A DNA stretch of 64,000 nucleotides from Bacillota bacterium (GTDB lineage: Bacteria; Bacillota; Clostridia; Lachnospirales; Lachnospiraceae). The position numbers and the translations under genes are program-made. Numbering within the stretch: the first letter of the stretch is position 1; each line of letters starts with the position of its first letter. The stretch lies in assembly GCA_023442465.1 (NCBI GenBank), contig JAEZZQ010000007.1, positions 124,001-188,000 on the forward strand, given 5' to 3'. A model generated the notes under the pieces. It saw nothing but the letters and a program-made list of their open reading frames with translations. It had not been told where the DNA came from and did no database searches. Below are positions 36,070 through 44,587 of the stretch, piece by piece.

Positions 36070-36345
36070 ATGGAAGAAATCAAAATTATAGGTATTTATT
36101 CCGTCAAAAAAGATGGCGTAATGCGCTCGACTTTATTTACGGAAACGGAGTTTTCAGACTATCAGCAGAACAACGATTCGGCCATTATTAAAGGAAATAG
36201 GGTTGAGACTATCTATGTGGGCAATGTTGATGTTTCTAACCTTGAAGTCGGTGACTTCGTTGAGGTGATATATGGACGTGCCGTAAACACCAAAAATGGG
36301 ATTTATCAGCCCGTAAAAGCAGTTCGATTAGTAACCCCAAAATAG
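36070..36345 (+). CDS. Small element protein, function unknown
   Basis: 91 residues from MEEIKIIGIYSVKKDGVMRS; AAAGGAGGATTTATC precedes it. The sequence is beta-rich (ETIYVGNVDVSNLEVGDFVE) like a small OB/SH3-like fold, and acidic-basic in turn. No named family recognised. Genes of this size occur upstream of rep genes in mobilisable elements of Clostridia. Possible role in replication or mobilisation control (inference). Confidence 0.55.
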   Translation: MEEIKIIGIYSVKKDGVMRSTLFTETEFSDYQQNNDSAIIKGNRVETIYVGNVDVSNLEVGDFVEVIYGRAVNTKNGIYQPVKAVRLVTPK

Positions 36346-36413
36346 GGACGGGGCGATAAGCCCTTTCCCACCCATGTCACTATTAACATATATTATTTTA
36401 AGGAGGTTTTGCA

Positions 36414-37001
36414 ATGACCTTATATACTAATTTTTTATATTTTTTAACGTTTCTTGTATTATTTCTTATGTTCTCTTTTATAGCACTTACCTTTGGGATT
36501 GCTTATTTTATGTTGAAAAAAGGACGAGTAAATAACATGGAGGAAGGCATTGTTCAAGTAAGCAATGCCATCCAATCCTTTCTCAGCACCTTTGACACGG
36601 TTAGGAACACCGCTTCGAGCCAACAATCTTGGTTTTTGCCACCGCTCAACGATTATCTAATCGTAGGTTTTGAACCTTACATCCGGCGATACTTTGCGGA
36701 TGCCGTGTTCGATAATGTAGAACTTGGACAAAATATTCTTAGAGTATTCTACTCCGTAGGAGAGTCTCAGAATATAAGATTGAGCCTGTTAAAAAAGGAG
36801 TTTAGGAATTATATTTCCGAGATATATGGAATCTCTCCAACCTATGATTTTCCTATTCATATGGATTATAGAGCGGGTATGCTTATCTTTACCTATGGGC
36901 TGAATCAGGAAGGTGAGGCACAAGTTCGCCAGAGGAATTTCATGGAGAGCGAACGGCGGAAAGAGCGCGCCAGACATGCGAAAGTGAACGATAGAGTCTG
37001 A
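36414..37001 (+). CDS. Membrane-anchored element protein, function unknown
   Basis: 195 residues. One strong N-terminal membrane helix (about 5-34) then a cytoplasmic, mainly helical domain (about 40-170) and a basic tail (ESERRKERARHAKVNDR). AAGGAGGTTTTGCA precedes the start. No family recognised. It is directly upstream of the replication origin and rep gene, in the place where conjugation or replication accessory genes often lie. Confidence 0.55.
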   Translation: MTLYTNFLYFLTFLVLFLMFSFIALTFGIAYFMLKKGRVNNMEEGIVQVSNAIQSFLSTFDTVRNTASSQQSWFLPPLNDYLIVGFEPYIRRYFADAVFDNVELGQNILRVFYSVGESQNIRLSLLKKEFRNYISEIYGISPTYDFPIHMDYRAGMLIFTYGLNQEGEAQVRQRNFMESERRKERARHAKVNDRV

Positions 37002-37023
37002 TGCACAATGCCCTTGCATGTTC

Positions 37024-37199
37024 GGTGCGGTGGGAGCGCTTGCGCGCGAACCGTACCAGAATATGCCGGGAGCATCGCAGTATTACCCTTAGCGATGCGA
37101 CGTGACAGTGACAGTTATCGGAACAATACCGTAATAGCGCGGTTTTCAGCATCTTTTTTTTGTCACTAACATATCCGATATTGGTGAAACGCTGTGACA
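37024..37199 (+). other. Putative CRESS-type rolling-circle origin
   Basis: A perfect 7-bp stem (GCATCGC 37072-37078, GCGATGC 37092-37098) carries a 13-base loop containing AGTATTAC. Read with the preceding stem base this is CAGTATTAC (37078-37086), eight of nine matches to the TAGTATTAC nick-site nonamer of circoviruses. Three bases past the stem are tandem hexamers GTGACA-GTGACA (37102-37113); further copies are inverted at 37161-37166 and direct at 37194-37199. A second imperfect stem (GGTGCGGT with ACCGTACC) precedes it. Rep starts at 37233. The layout is that of single-stranded DNA virus origins: stem-loop plus adjacent iterons. Confidence 0.72.
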
Positions 37200-37232
37200 A
37201 AATATAACCATCCATTTGAGAGGAGAAAAGCA

Positions 37233-38339
37233 ATGGCAAATTTTAAACGTACCTACAAAGCCCGAAGTATGGTCGGCACAATTCATAGGAAGAATCTAGA
37301 AAACCTAGGTTTGGACGAAAAAGATATAAAAGACCCTGTCTATGTGGGAAATATATTGAAAAACTTATGGGAGGATTCCGGACAAAAGCGTCAAGCCGGT
37401 GTGGCTGTCTGTTATTCTGAAAAAGAATGCTACCATGCTCATATAGCGGTATCGGCATATAACAGTACGACCCTCGGCTATGTATCTAAGCTCTTGGGAA
37501 ATGCACATATTGAACCTGTGCTTGGCACAAAAGAACAGCTTGTTGATTACCTTTTAAAGAAACCGCCCTACGATGAATCCGGCGAAGAGATACTTTATCA
37601 GTGCGGACTGGAAGATATAACCATACATTCTCCCAAAGCCACGAAAAAAGCCCCCCTTTTGGAAATAAGGGATTTCATTGCAGAGGGTTATACACCATCA
37701 CAGATATTTGCAAAGGACATACATTACAGGCGGTATGAAAAAATCGTCAAATCCACTTATTTACAATCCCGAATTGATGCCACTCCTATCATGAAAGAGG
37801 ATTTATTTGTTGAATATCACTTTGGGAGTTCAGGCACTGGAAAAAGCTACGAATACATAAAAATAGCGGAAGAATTAGGAGCTGAAAACATTTACATGTA
37901 TTCCGACCATGCAAATGGCGGTTTGGATTATTATATCGAAAACGGTTGTCCCGATGTCCTGTTTATGGACGAGCTAAAAGGTGGCATCGATTTTTCCACT
38001 TTGCTCATCATGTTAGATAAGTATTCCAGACATCAGATTCATTCTCGCTATGTGAATTGCTTTAATTTATGGAAGCGCGTTTATATCACAAGCATTTATT
38101 CCCCGGAAGAACTGTATAACATTTTAGTACCAGATACGGAAGACCGTATCAACAATTCCTACGAGCAACTTCGCCGGAGAATCCACAGCATTGTCTATCA
38201 TTATAAGCAAGGCGAGGAGTTCAAAAGAATACAAATGGATATGAAAGATTACATAAACAGATATTCAATCACATGTACACCAGAACAAAAGCTTACGCCG
38301 GAAGAGGAACAAGAAATCATAAAAATGTTTGGTGTTTAG
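37233..38339 (+). CDS. CRESS-type rolling-circle Rep: HUH endonuclease plus SF3 helicase
   Basis: 368 residues from MANFKRTYKA; GAGAGGAGAAAAGCA decides this start over an upstream ATG at 37194. N-terminal HUH nuclease: H68-A-H70 in CYHAHIAV (metal-binding H-x-H) and Y106-L-L-K109 (catalytic YxxK). C-terminal helicase: Walker A GSSGTGKS (198-205), Walker B VLFMDE (242-247) and motif C-like YITSIYSPEELY (284-295). This nuclease-plus-SF3 order is the signature of circovirus/geminivirus Reps and bacterial pCRESS plasmids, not of the pT181 or Rep_1 types. It should nick the origin 135 bases upstream, unwind and re-ligate circular copies. Confidence 0.87.
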   Translation: MANFKRTYKARSMVGTIHRKNLENLGLDEKDIKDPVYVGNILKNLWEDSGQKRQAGVAVCYSEKECYHAHIAVSAYNSTTLGYVSKLLGNAHIEPVLGTKEQLVDYLLKKPPYDESGEEILYQCGLEDITIHSPKATKKAPLLEIRDFIAEGYTPSQIFAKDIHYRRYEKIVKSTYLQSRIDATPIMKEDLFVEYHFGSSGTGKSYEYIKIAEELGAENIYMYSDHANGGLDYYIENGCPDVLFMDELKGGIDFSTLLIMLDKYSRHQIHSRYVNCFNLWKRVYITSIYSPEELYNILVPDTEDRINNSYEQLRRRIHSIVYHYKQGEEFKRIQMDMKDYINRYSITCTPEQKLTPEEEQEIIKMFGV

Positions 38340-38350
38340 GAGGAGTTATT

Positions 38351-38929
38351 ATGTCAAACTCAATTATGTTACAAACAAAACTGAATATGGAACTGCTGAC
38401 CATCTCTGCTTACTTGGAATGCGTAAGTGGCAACAGAGTGACTTATTTCAACGGTATCGTGGAATCTACGGATACCGGAAAACAACGGACAAGGGTTCTT
38501 GCTTTTTATGAATTTCCCATAACTAAGGAAGCTTTACCAAAAGAGCTTCGACCGGATGATTACAGTATATCGGTCTGCACTCCATGCAATGTGGGTTATC
38601 GCCTGCTTGACCGTCATCTGAGAAGAAATGATTTTGCGCCTAAAAAACGCTTGCAGTATTGCCATCTTGTGCAAGAATTAGAATTCGGAGAAGCACCCGT
38701 TAAAAAGCCGAGGGAAATCTATACGTTACCTGTCATGCGAAAGCTCTTTGCCGAATCCGGTCTGACTTTAGAACAGGCATGGGAATACAAAGGCTATGGT
38801 TCTTCACGCAAACGGAGATTTTATATCGTTAATAGCGAAACGGACGAATCTTCTCCCCGTCCCTATGATAATGATGAGCTTCGCGGGATTCTAAGAAAAT
38901 GCGGACTTATCCCACCGGAAGAAAACTAA
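38351..38929 (+). CDS. Element protein downstream of rep, function unknown
   Basis: 192 residues from MSNSIMLQTKLNMELLTISA; TTAGGAGGAGTTATT gives this start. It is twelve bases after the rep stop, so the two are translated from one mRNA. Mixed alpha/beta with a conserved-looking core (RVTYFNGIVESTDTGKQRTR). I do not recognise the family. Possible accessory replication protein (inference). Confidence 0.6.
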   Translation: MSNSIMLQTKLNMELLTISAYLECVSGNRVTYFNGIVESTDTGKQRTRVLAFYEFPITKEALPKELRPDDYSISVCTPCNVGYRLLDRHLRRNDFAPKKRLQYCHLVQELEFGEAPVKKPREIYTLPVMRKLFAESGLTLEQAWEYKGYGSSRKRRFYIVNSETDESSPRPYDNDELRGILRKCGLIPPEEN

Positions 38930-39153
38930 GTGGCAGAACCGTATTTCCACTGCTTTATCATCGAAACATAGCACAATACATCCTTTCACAATAAATAACA
39001 AGGAAGGTGTAAGGAATTTTTACCATAATAAAATAAATCAAACATAAAAAATACAATGAAAAACAGAGAATTACCCAAAATAAAATAGAAAATAATAAAA
39101 ATAAATCATATAAAATATATCAATTCCTTGCACCACCTATCAGGTGGCGTAAT

Positions 39154-40364
39154 ATGAACAAAGACAATCAACTGAAAACTTCTGACCTTTCGTTCTTGAA
39201 GAAAGCATATGAAGAAGGTATAATAAGCGCAGACAGTGTGCTTGATACGCTTATGTCTATAAAAAGAGAACAAGTCCGTAAGATGCACCCTTATGCCATC
39301 ACACCGCCCTCAAAAGAAGGGGGACGCTGGCAGACCGGCTATAAAGGGGAAGACGGAAAAAGAAAGAATATCAAGGCACAATCCGTGGAAGAATTACTGG
39401 ATAAGCTGATACCGGTTTATTTTCCCGAAACGCACATTGAAAAAATGACATTTCACGAACTGTATGAGGAATGGCTGATATACAAGAAAGTCATCACCGA
39501 CAGTCCGAACACCATCAAACGGCATAAACAGCATTACCGCAAGTATTTTGAATCCTCTGCCCTGCATGAGCAAAAAATGAAGCAGTTGGATGAATTATCT
39601 TTAGAAACGGAATGCAACCGCCTTGTCAGGGAATTTAATCTTTCCCGTAAGGAATGGAACAACATAAAGACCATTTTAAACGGTATGTTCAAATATGCGG
39701 TTCGGAAAAAGTATCTGACAGAAAATCCTATGGATAAGGTCGAGATTTTTATAAAATTCAAGCAGATAGTCAAAAAGACTGGAAAACAGAGACTTATAAT
39801 TCTGACGAACTGAAAGAATTGAACCGTTATCTTGACCGCATGTATACGGAAACACTCGATACGGTATATCTTGCCGTAAAGCTGAATTTCTTACTCGGCT
39901 TGCGTGTTGGGGAATTGGTTGCCCTCAGGTGGGAAGATTATTGCGACATCAATCATTTACATATCGTCCGTGAGGAAGTCAGAAATCAAGTCACAAATAA
40001 ATATGAGGTCGTGGAACACACAAAGACCAACCGTGACCGTTTTGTTGTTCTAGTTCCAAAGGCAATCAACATCCTGCAAAAGATGGAACATACTGGCGAT
40101 TACATTTTTATGCGAGATGGAAACCGTATCACTGCAAGGATGGTCGCCTATGTATTGGAAAAGTATGCGGAACGTCAGGGACTGGCTATCAAATCCACTC
40201 ATAAAATGAGAAAGACATTCGCAAGCAATTTAAATGCCAACGGCGTACCGCTTGATTGCATCAGGGAACTGTTAGGACACAGCAATCTAAATACCACGCT
40301 TGGCTATATTTACAATCCACTGACCGAAAAAGAAACCTATGACCTCATAAGTAAGGCATTATAG
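39154..40364 (+). pseudogene. Tyrosine integrase split by a one-base frameshift
   Basis: Two frames together make one integrase of about 403 residues. The first (39154-39813) has the N-terminal arm and core-binding domain (TFHELYEEWLIYKKVITDSP). Its frame is left near 39758, where ATAAAATTC probably lost one A from a run; the correct continuation is KIQADSQKDWKTETYNSDEL. The catalytic domain has the R in GLRVGELVALRWEDY, HKMRKTFASNL (H-x-x-R), and H plus Y in LLGHSNLNTTLGYIY. It lies 85 bases from tRNA-Gly, whose 3' end is its target. Inactive unless the shift is a sequencing error or a ribosomal slip. Confidence 0.85.
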
Positions 40365-40468
40365 GAACTGTCTACAGCTGTCTACAAAATACACAACACA
40401 CAAAAAAGCGGAAGTGCTGTATTATCAACACTTCCACGTTTCAAAAAGAGCGCGAGACGGGACTCGAA
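40365..40468. repeat. Right end of the element: arm-type repeats and attachment core
   Basis: Two TGTCTAC direct repeats at 40369-40375 and 40379-40385, ten bases apart (one helix turn), mirror the pairs near the left ends. The att core GAGACGGGACTCGAA is at 40454-40468 within tRNA-Gly. A hairpin AAGTGCTG...CAACACTT lies between them. Confidence 0.7.
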
Positions 40469-40521
40469 CCCGCGACCCCGACCTTGGCAAGGTCGTGCTC
40501 CACCAACTGAGCCACTCGCGC
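40449..40521 (-). tRNA. tRNA-Gly (GCC)
   Basis: Minus strand begins GCGCGAGTGGCTCAGTTGG and ends CCCGTCTCGCGC plus discriminator T. The acceptor arms pair (GCGCGAG/CTCGCGC), the anticodon loop is CTTGCCAAG (anticodon GCC), and the T-loop is GGTTCGAGTCC. CCA is not encoded. Its 3' half is the integration target of the elements to its left and stays intact. Confidence 0.95.
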
Positions 40522-40765
40522 AAATGTAAAATAACTATGATGAACAATACTGCTGCACGCTTTCTTTCAGCGCGTCAACATTGATTATTTTACATATAAC
40601 CGGTTGATTTGTCAACCACTAATTGTATTTTTTATAATTATTTCTAAATTACATTTTTTCTGATTATTAACTTTATTTTATTAACTTCATTTTAAACTTC
40701 ACCTTATTAACTTTATATTTATTAATTTTATTTTTATTAATTTCATTTTCTTTCTATCTATTCGT
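40522..40765. other. AT-rich intergenic, chromosomal side of the tRNA
   Basis: Very AT-rich, with repeated TTAATTTTATTTTTATTAA-like motifs just before the VanW stop. No gene seen; possibly a terminator or AT-rich spacer. Confidence 0.4.
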
Positions 40766-41596
40766 TTATTCCGTCACCTTGCTGATGCTCACCGTTAAGT
40801 TGCCGTCCTTCACGGTGGAATGGATACAGATAGGATAATCATAGGGATTTTTGAATTTCAGGTCTTTCGCGCCTTCTACGATTGCCGAATCGAGTCCCTG
40901 AGGTACATAATCCACCTCCAGGGAATGCGCGTAGCGCTCTGTCGCCGGGATGGAGGAAAGAAGCATCGCCACGTAGAGGGTTGAGGACACCTGACAGATT
41001 CCTCCGCCTATACTCGTCACAACTCTCCCACTGGCAAAAGAAGGTGCCAGCTTATAGCCATTATCCAAGGTTCTTGAGAGTATGGATTTGCTGAAAGAAA
41101 ATGTCTCCTTCGGTTGAATCACCATACCGTCTATCCTTGCGGATGCAAGCTCTACATTTACCGCTCTGTCTTCGTCTGTATTGTACTTTGTGGAATAGGA
41201 AGAAATCTCATTCACATCCGTCTGTGTGCCCGTTTGGGTAGCCACGCGCCCCTCCGCTTTACCTGATTGGATATAATGATAATAATACGCGCTCAGATCC
41301 TTTATGCCCAAAACAGGAATTAAGTCGAGGTTATTTTTCATGTAGGCCCGCACATCGAACTCTGCCTTGCCTACGCGTCCTTCCTTCATGCCAGAGGTTA
41401 TGAAATGCATAAGCAGCTTATCCGCATCATGTTCTACCGCCTTCTGTACATCGGGATAGGTATTATAATAGTATTCCGCATCAAACACTGAAGCATAGTC
41501 GATTCCCCCTGCCGGAATCTCCCTCGCCTGAGCCGCCGTACCGGGCAGTAAGCAAAGGCACAGCGTCAAAACTACAAATTTTGTCCACTTCTCCAT
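40766..41596 (-). CDS. VanW-family surface protein with N-terminal repeats
   Basis: 276 residues. Signal peptide (about 1-24), then two repeats of about 40 residues (VFDAEYYYNTYPDVQKAVEH, EFDVRAYMKNNLDLIPVLGI), each ending in GRV, then the VanW domain (about 135-260; TSIGGGICQVSSTLYVAMLL). The repeats are of a kind common in Lachnospiraceae surface proteins. Smaller than the VanW protein at 12007 and without its PG-binding domains. Function unknown; envelope-related. Confidence 0.85.
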   Translation of the reverse strand: MEKWTKFVVLTLCLCLLPGTAAQAREIPAGGIDYASVFDAEYYYNTYPDVQKAVEHDADKLLMHFITSGMKEGRVGKAEFDVRAYMKNNLDLIPVLGIKDLSAYYYHYIQSGKAEGRVATQTGTQTDVNEISSYSTKYNTDEDRAVNVELASARIDGMVIQPKETFSFSKSILSRTLDNGYKLAPSFASGRVVTSIGGGICQVSSTLYVAMLLSSIPATERYAHSLEVDYVPQGLDSAIVEGAKDLKFKNPYDYPICIHSTVKDGNLTVSISKVTE

Positions 41597-41930
41597 TACG
41601 CTTTTATCTCCTTTTAAAAATCATGCTATTTAGCGATTAGTACTCTCTAAATCGCTGACCTTTTTAAGCGTAACATAAATAACTTGCCTTTTCCAGCTTA
41701 TAACTTCTTAAGATTATTTAATTTTTATTGATTAGAAGTCTACGAAATACTTCATAACTGTTTGTAAAAAGTTATAGGTTTTATAAAAAAGTAATCTAAA
41801 TCAAGGTTTTTCACATATTCCCTTATTCTTCGCTATAGATTTTGTCAGCCATTAATTTTCATTTTCTGCAGATGCGGCAATATACGGCGGGTGGATATTC
41901 ACTTTATTTTCTATTATTTCTCAAAAATGC
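41597..41930. other. Intergenic, no gene seen
   Basis: About 330 AT-rich bases between the VanW start and the membrane protein stop. It should hold the VanW promoter; I see no strong terminator or RNA gene. Confidence 0.4.
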
Positions 41931-42407
41931 TTAACTGTTCATTTTACTGGTTCTCTTCTTATCCTCAGCAAATACCATAACAGCAATTGCAACAACGAAC
42001 AGGTCACCGATCAGTGACGTGATTTCACTTAATTCTATTACGGATAGTCTGCTGATGTGTATCACTGAAGCAACCAGTAAAAATATAGCGCAGCTGAGAG
42101 CGGCTGATTTCCTGTAACTAGGCGAAAATATCGATATAATTCCCAAAACTCCGAATGAAAGATTGGCACCTCCCAGCTCTCGGATGATTACATAATTGTC
42201 CGTGCCTGTTTGTAAAAGCCACGCGGTATAAGCCGGATTTAATGCTTGCATAAGTCCTCCGGTTATCCCTCGTATACCAATTGCCCAGAACACAAACCAT
42301 TTACAGAACAAAAAAAGAAAGTCCTTCTTTGGTTTTCTTGAATAGTCAATAGCAACACATATTGCCGGAATAACAAGCATAACTCCAATAACATAAATCA
42401 TATGCAT
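41931..42407 (-). CDS. Four-span membrane protein (DUF4345/DUF6790-like)
   Basis: 158 residues with four to five membrane segments (about 5-20, 33-50, 85-100, 108-126, 132-150). The pattern resembles small DUF4345/DUF6790-type membrane proteins, but I cannot confirm the family. It is divergent from a MarR gene across a 140-base control region with two similar operators, so the MarR protein probably regulates it. Many MarR partners are efflux or stress proteins. Confidence 0.6.
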   Translation of the reverse strand: MHMIYVIGVMLVIPAICVAIDYSRKPKKDFLFLFCKWFVFWAIGIRGITGGLMQALNPAYTAWLLQTGTDNYVIIRELGGANLSFGVLGIISIFSPSYRKSAALSCAIFLLVASVIHISRLSVIELSEITSLIGDLFVVAIAVMVFAEDKKRTSKMNS

Positions 42408-42420
42408 TTTTTACCCCTCC

Positions 42421-42532
42421 TCTGTTTAGATTCTAAACAGATGGTATCACAGCATTATATAAAGGTCAAGAAAAACTCGTTTTTTCTTGACATAAAGGAT
42501 ACCCTATGTTACACCATGTTTAAATACTAAAC
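42421..42532. promoter_or_regulatory. Divergent promoters with two MarR-type operators
   Basis: A perfect palindrome with 9-bp arms TCTGTTTAG and CTAAACAGA around ATT (42421-42441), and a partial copy TGTTTAAATACTAAAC (42517-42532). The distance fits one operator for each promoter. Both -35 boxes lie back to back in the hairpin-like GTCAAGAAAAA/TTTTTCTTGAC (TTGACC minus, TTGACA plus). Confidence 0.7.
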
Positions 42533-42547
42533 GGAGGAGGGAGTCAT

Positions 42548-42991
42548 TTGAGAATAGAAGATGTAATCGAGTTGTTCTATAGCATAAATAATAAATTTAC
42601 TGCCATAGAGAAAAAGTCTATGCATTTTACTTCCGGGATTTCACTCACTGTTCACGAAGTGCATACCATTGATCTCATTGGCAGAAACAATAATATTAAT
42701 ATTACGAAATTAGCAAAGCTACAAGGGATAACTAAGGGTGCCGTTTCACAAATGGTTACTAAATTGTGTGAGAAACAATTAGTAATCAAGAAACCTTCCC
42801 CGGAGACAGAAAATGAAGTTGTCTTACATTTATCTCCATTGGGACAATTACATTTTAAAGAGCACGATAATCATCATAAGGAAGAATACGCCCTACTTTC
42901 CACTTATATGGAACAATTATCTCAGAAAGATACAGAAATTCTCATAAAAATGCTAAAAGCATTTGATAACTTTTTAGATAATAAACTATAG
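42548..42991 (+). CDS. MarR-family regulator
   Basis: 147 residues, TTG start after CGGAGGAGGGAGTCA. The winged helix is at about 45-110 (NNINITKLAKLQGITKGAVS, then QMVTKLCEKQLVIKKPSP), between dimerisation helices. It probably represses itself and the divergent membrane protein gene through the two TTTAG-type operators next to it. Confidence 0.9.
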   Translation: MRIEDVIELFYSINNKFTAIEKKSMHFTSGISLTVHEVHTIDLIGRNNNINITKLAKLQGITKGAVSQMVTKLCEKQLVIKKPSPETENEVVLHLSPLGQLHFKEHDNHHKEEYALLSTYMEQLSQKDTEILIKMLKAFDNFLDNKL

Positions 42992-43300
42992 AAACTTATA
43001 GAGAATTACCAAAACAAGATTAAGTTATGAATTATTGTTTAGTTTTTATATTCAGTCTGAGAAACTGAGGCATGGATACAGATATGGCAAGACAGAACAC
43101 TTACGCATTCCTGCGCAGAATGGGACTTCGCCTCGATTTGGTATCCTCCTCCGGAATCTTAGCTCATCGCCACGACTTACTCAAGTTAATAAATCAGCAT
43201 AAAATAAAAACAAAAATATTTAGACAATATATTTACAAACTCATTGTTTGTGTTATAATTTTATTTGACAATATGTTGTCTAATTATAGAGGAGGTGCTA
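42992..43300. promoter_or_regulatory. Promoter region of the second MarR gene
   Basis: TTTACA, 16-base spacer, TATAAT (43254-43259), followed by GACAATATGTTGTC (43267-43280), an imperfect palindrome over the start of transcription that may be the operator. Left of it a 150-base stretch has a short ORF (MARQNTYAFLRRMGLRLDL) without a ribosome site, which I do not call a gene. Confidence 0.6.
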
Positions 43301-43786
43301 TTGGTGGAATATACCCGCGAGATGTTCCTTTGGCAACAGACTTATGCGACCTTATTTTCGGTTTCAAATAAGTTACAGGTCAAAGGCGATAAAGCGTTGG
43401 AATCTCTGACCTCGCGACAGTTAATGGCGTTGATCGCAATTATTCATTTGCCGAAAGGGGAAGCGTCATTAAACGGGATTGCAAAGAAAATGGGAACTAC
43501 AAAGCAGAATGCCAAACAGCTTGTAGACGCTATGGAGAAGAAAGGATTTGTTAAAATTATTCCGTCTGAAACGGATAAACGCGCTTACAACATTGAAATA
43601 AGCGAAGAAAGAAAAAATGATTTTATTGAATGTTATATGCGCGGTATGAATTTTTTCATGGAAATATTTAAAGGATTTACTGAATCTGAGCTTGAAAGTT
43701 TTTGGAGTATGCTTAAAAAGCTCTATTGCTTCGACGGCGAAACACAGGATGGATTTGAAGAAGCTGCTAACTTTGATACGAATTAA
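43301..43786 (+). CDS. MarR-family regulator, partner of a CPBP protease
   Basis: About 161 residues. Start is TTG at 43301 or GTG at 43304 (LVEYTREMFL), both within range of GAGGAGG; an upstream ATG frame at 43265 overlaps the operator and is rejected. MarR winged helix at about 40-105 (GEASLNGIAKKMGTTKQNAK, then QLVDAMEKKGFVKIIPSETD). It is co-transcribed with the CPBP gene 18 bases downstream. Confidence 0.88.
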   Translation: MVEYTREMFLWQQTYATLFSVSNKLQVKGDKALESLTSRQLMALIAIIHLPKGEASLNGIAKKMGTTKQNAKQLVDAMEKKGFVKIIPSETDKRAYNIEISEERKNDFIECYMRGMNFFMEIFKGFTESELESFWSMLKKLYCFDGETQDGFEEAANFDTN

Positions 43787-43804
43787 GGAGGATATTATTT
43801 TATT

Positions 43805-44557
43805 ATGAATAAAAACATTATAACGCAATTTACCGCACTGACCTTTTGTATAGCACTGATCTTATGGGGGGTATGTATTCTTCTCGGGCAGTTTGGAATT
43901 ACAATTGAAAATAATTATTGGCTGTATATCCCGTATCTGCTCGGCGGATTTTCGCCCACAATCGCGTCATATATAACGCTCAAGAAAAGCAATGAGATTA
44001 CAGGTTTCAAAGAATGGATAAAAAATGTTTTTACTTTCAAAAGCCCTATACGCTTTTACTTGCTTGTTATCATATTGAACGCGGTGTACTTAATACCTCA
44101 AATTATCATAAACGGGACGGAAGAAATGAACCCTCTCTATCTGCTCATAATTTTACCCCCGCTTATGTTATTTGGCGGCGGAATGGAAGAAGCCGGTTGG
44201 AGATATATCTTACAGCCCGAATTGGATAAGAAATACGGCTATGTTCTGTCCTCCTCCATCGTTGCGGTGATTTGGTCGGTATGGCATCTCCCTCTTTTCT
44301 TCATTCCGGGTACAGTCCAAAACAGATCGAATTTTTGGTTATTTGCGATTTGTGTAATAGGATTGACATTTGCTCTCGGAGCAATCCGCAAAGTATCGAA
44401 CAACGTATTTTTATGTGTTCTTTTTCATTGCCTAATCAACGCGGGCTCAGTTACATTCAATATTCCCGATACTTTATTCGGAAATCTTATAACCACCATA
44501 TTATTGATAGTTTTTTCAGTAACAGCAGTTTCCATTTATGAAAAGAATAGAAGTTAA
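43805..44557 (+). CDS. CPBP-family intramembrane metalloprotease
   Basis: 250 residues, about eight membrane segments. The abortive-infection/CAAX (ABI) motifs are present: EEAGWR (EExxxR, about 122), VWHLP (H of motif 2, about 160), and HCLIN (HxxxN, about 203). CPBP proteins include CAAX-type proteases, bacteriocin-immunity proteins and regulators. With a MarR gene alongside, a drug or peptide response is possible. GGAGGATATTATTTTATT precedes the start. Confidence 0.88.
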   Translation: MNKNIITQFTALTFCIALILWGVCILLGQFGITIENNYWLYIPYLLGGFSPTIASYITLKKSNEITGFKEWIKNVFTFKSPIRFYLLVIILNAVYLIPQIIINGTEEMNPLYLLIILPPLMLFGGGMEEAGWRYILQPELDKKYGYVLSSSIVAVIWSVWHLPLFFIPGTVQNRSNFWLFAICVIGLTFALGAIRKVSNNVFLCVLFHCLINAGSVTFNIPDTLFGNLITTILLIVFSVTAVSIYEKNRS

Positions 44558-44587
44558 GAAAAATCAGGAAACCTATTACAACAAAGA

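Noticed and set aside
39758..39830. Programmed frameshift in the integrase
   Set aside because: The site has only AAAA, not a good slippery heptamer, and there is no stimulating hairpin that I can see; a one-base loss is simpler. Left open as an alternative.
43072..43206. Short ORF beginning MDTDMARQNTYAFLRRMG
   Set aside because: No ribosome site and it runs into the promoter of the MarR gene; probably chance.
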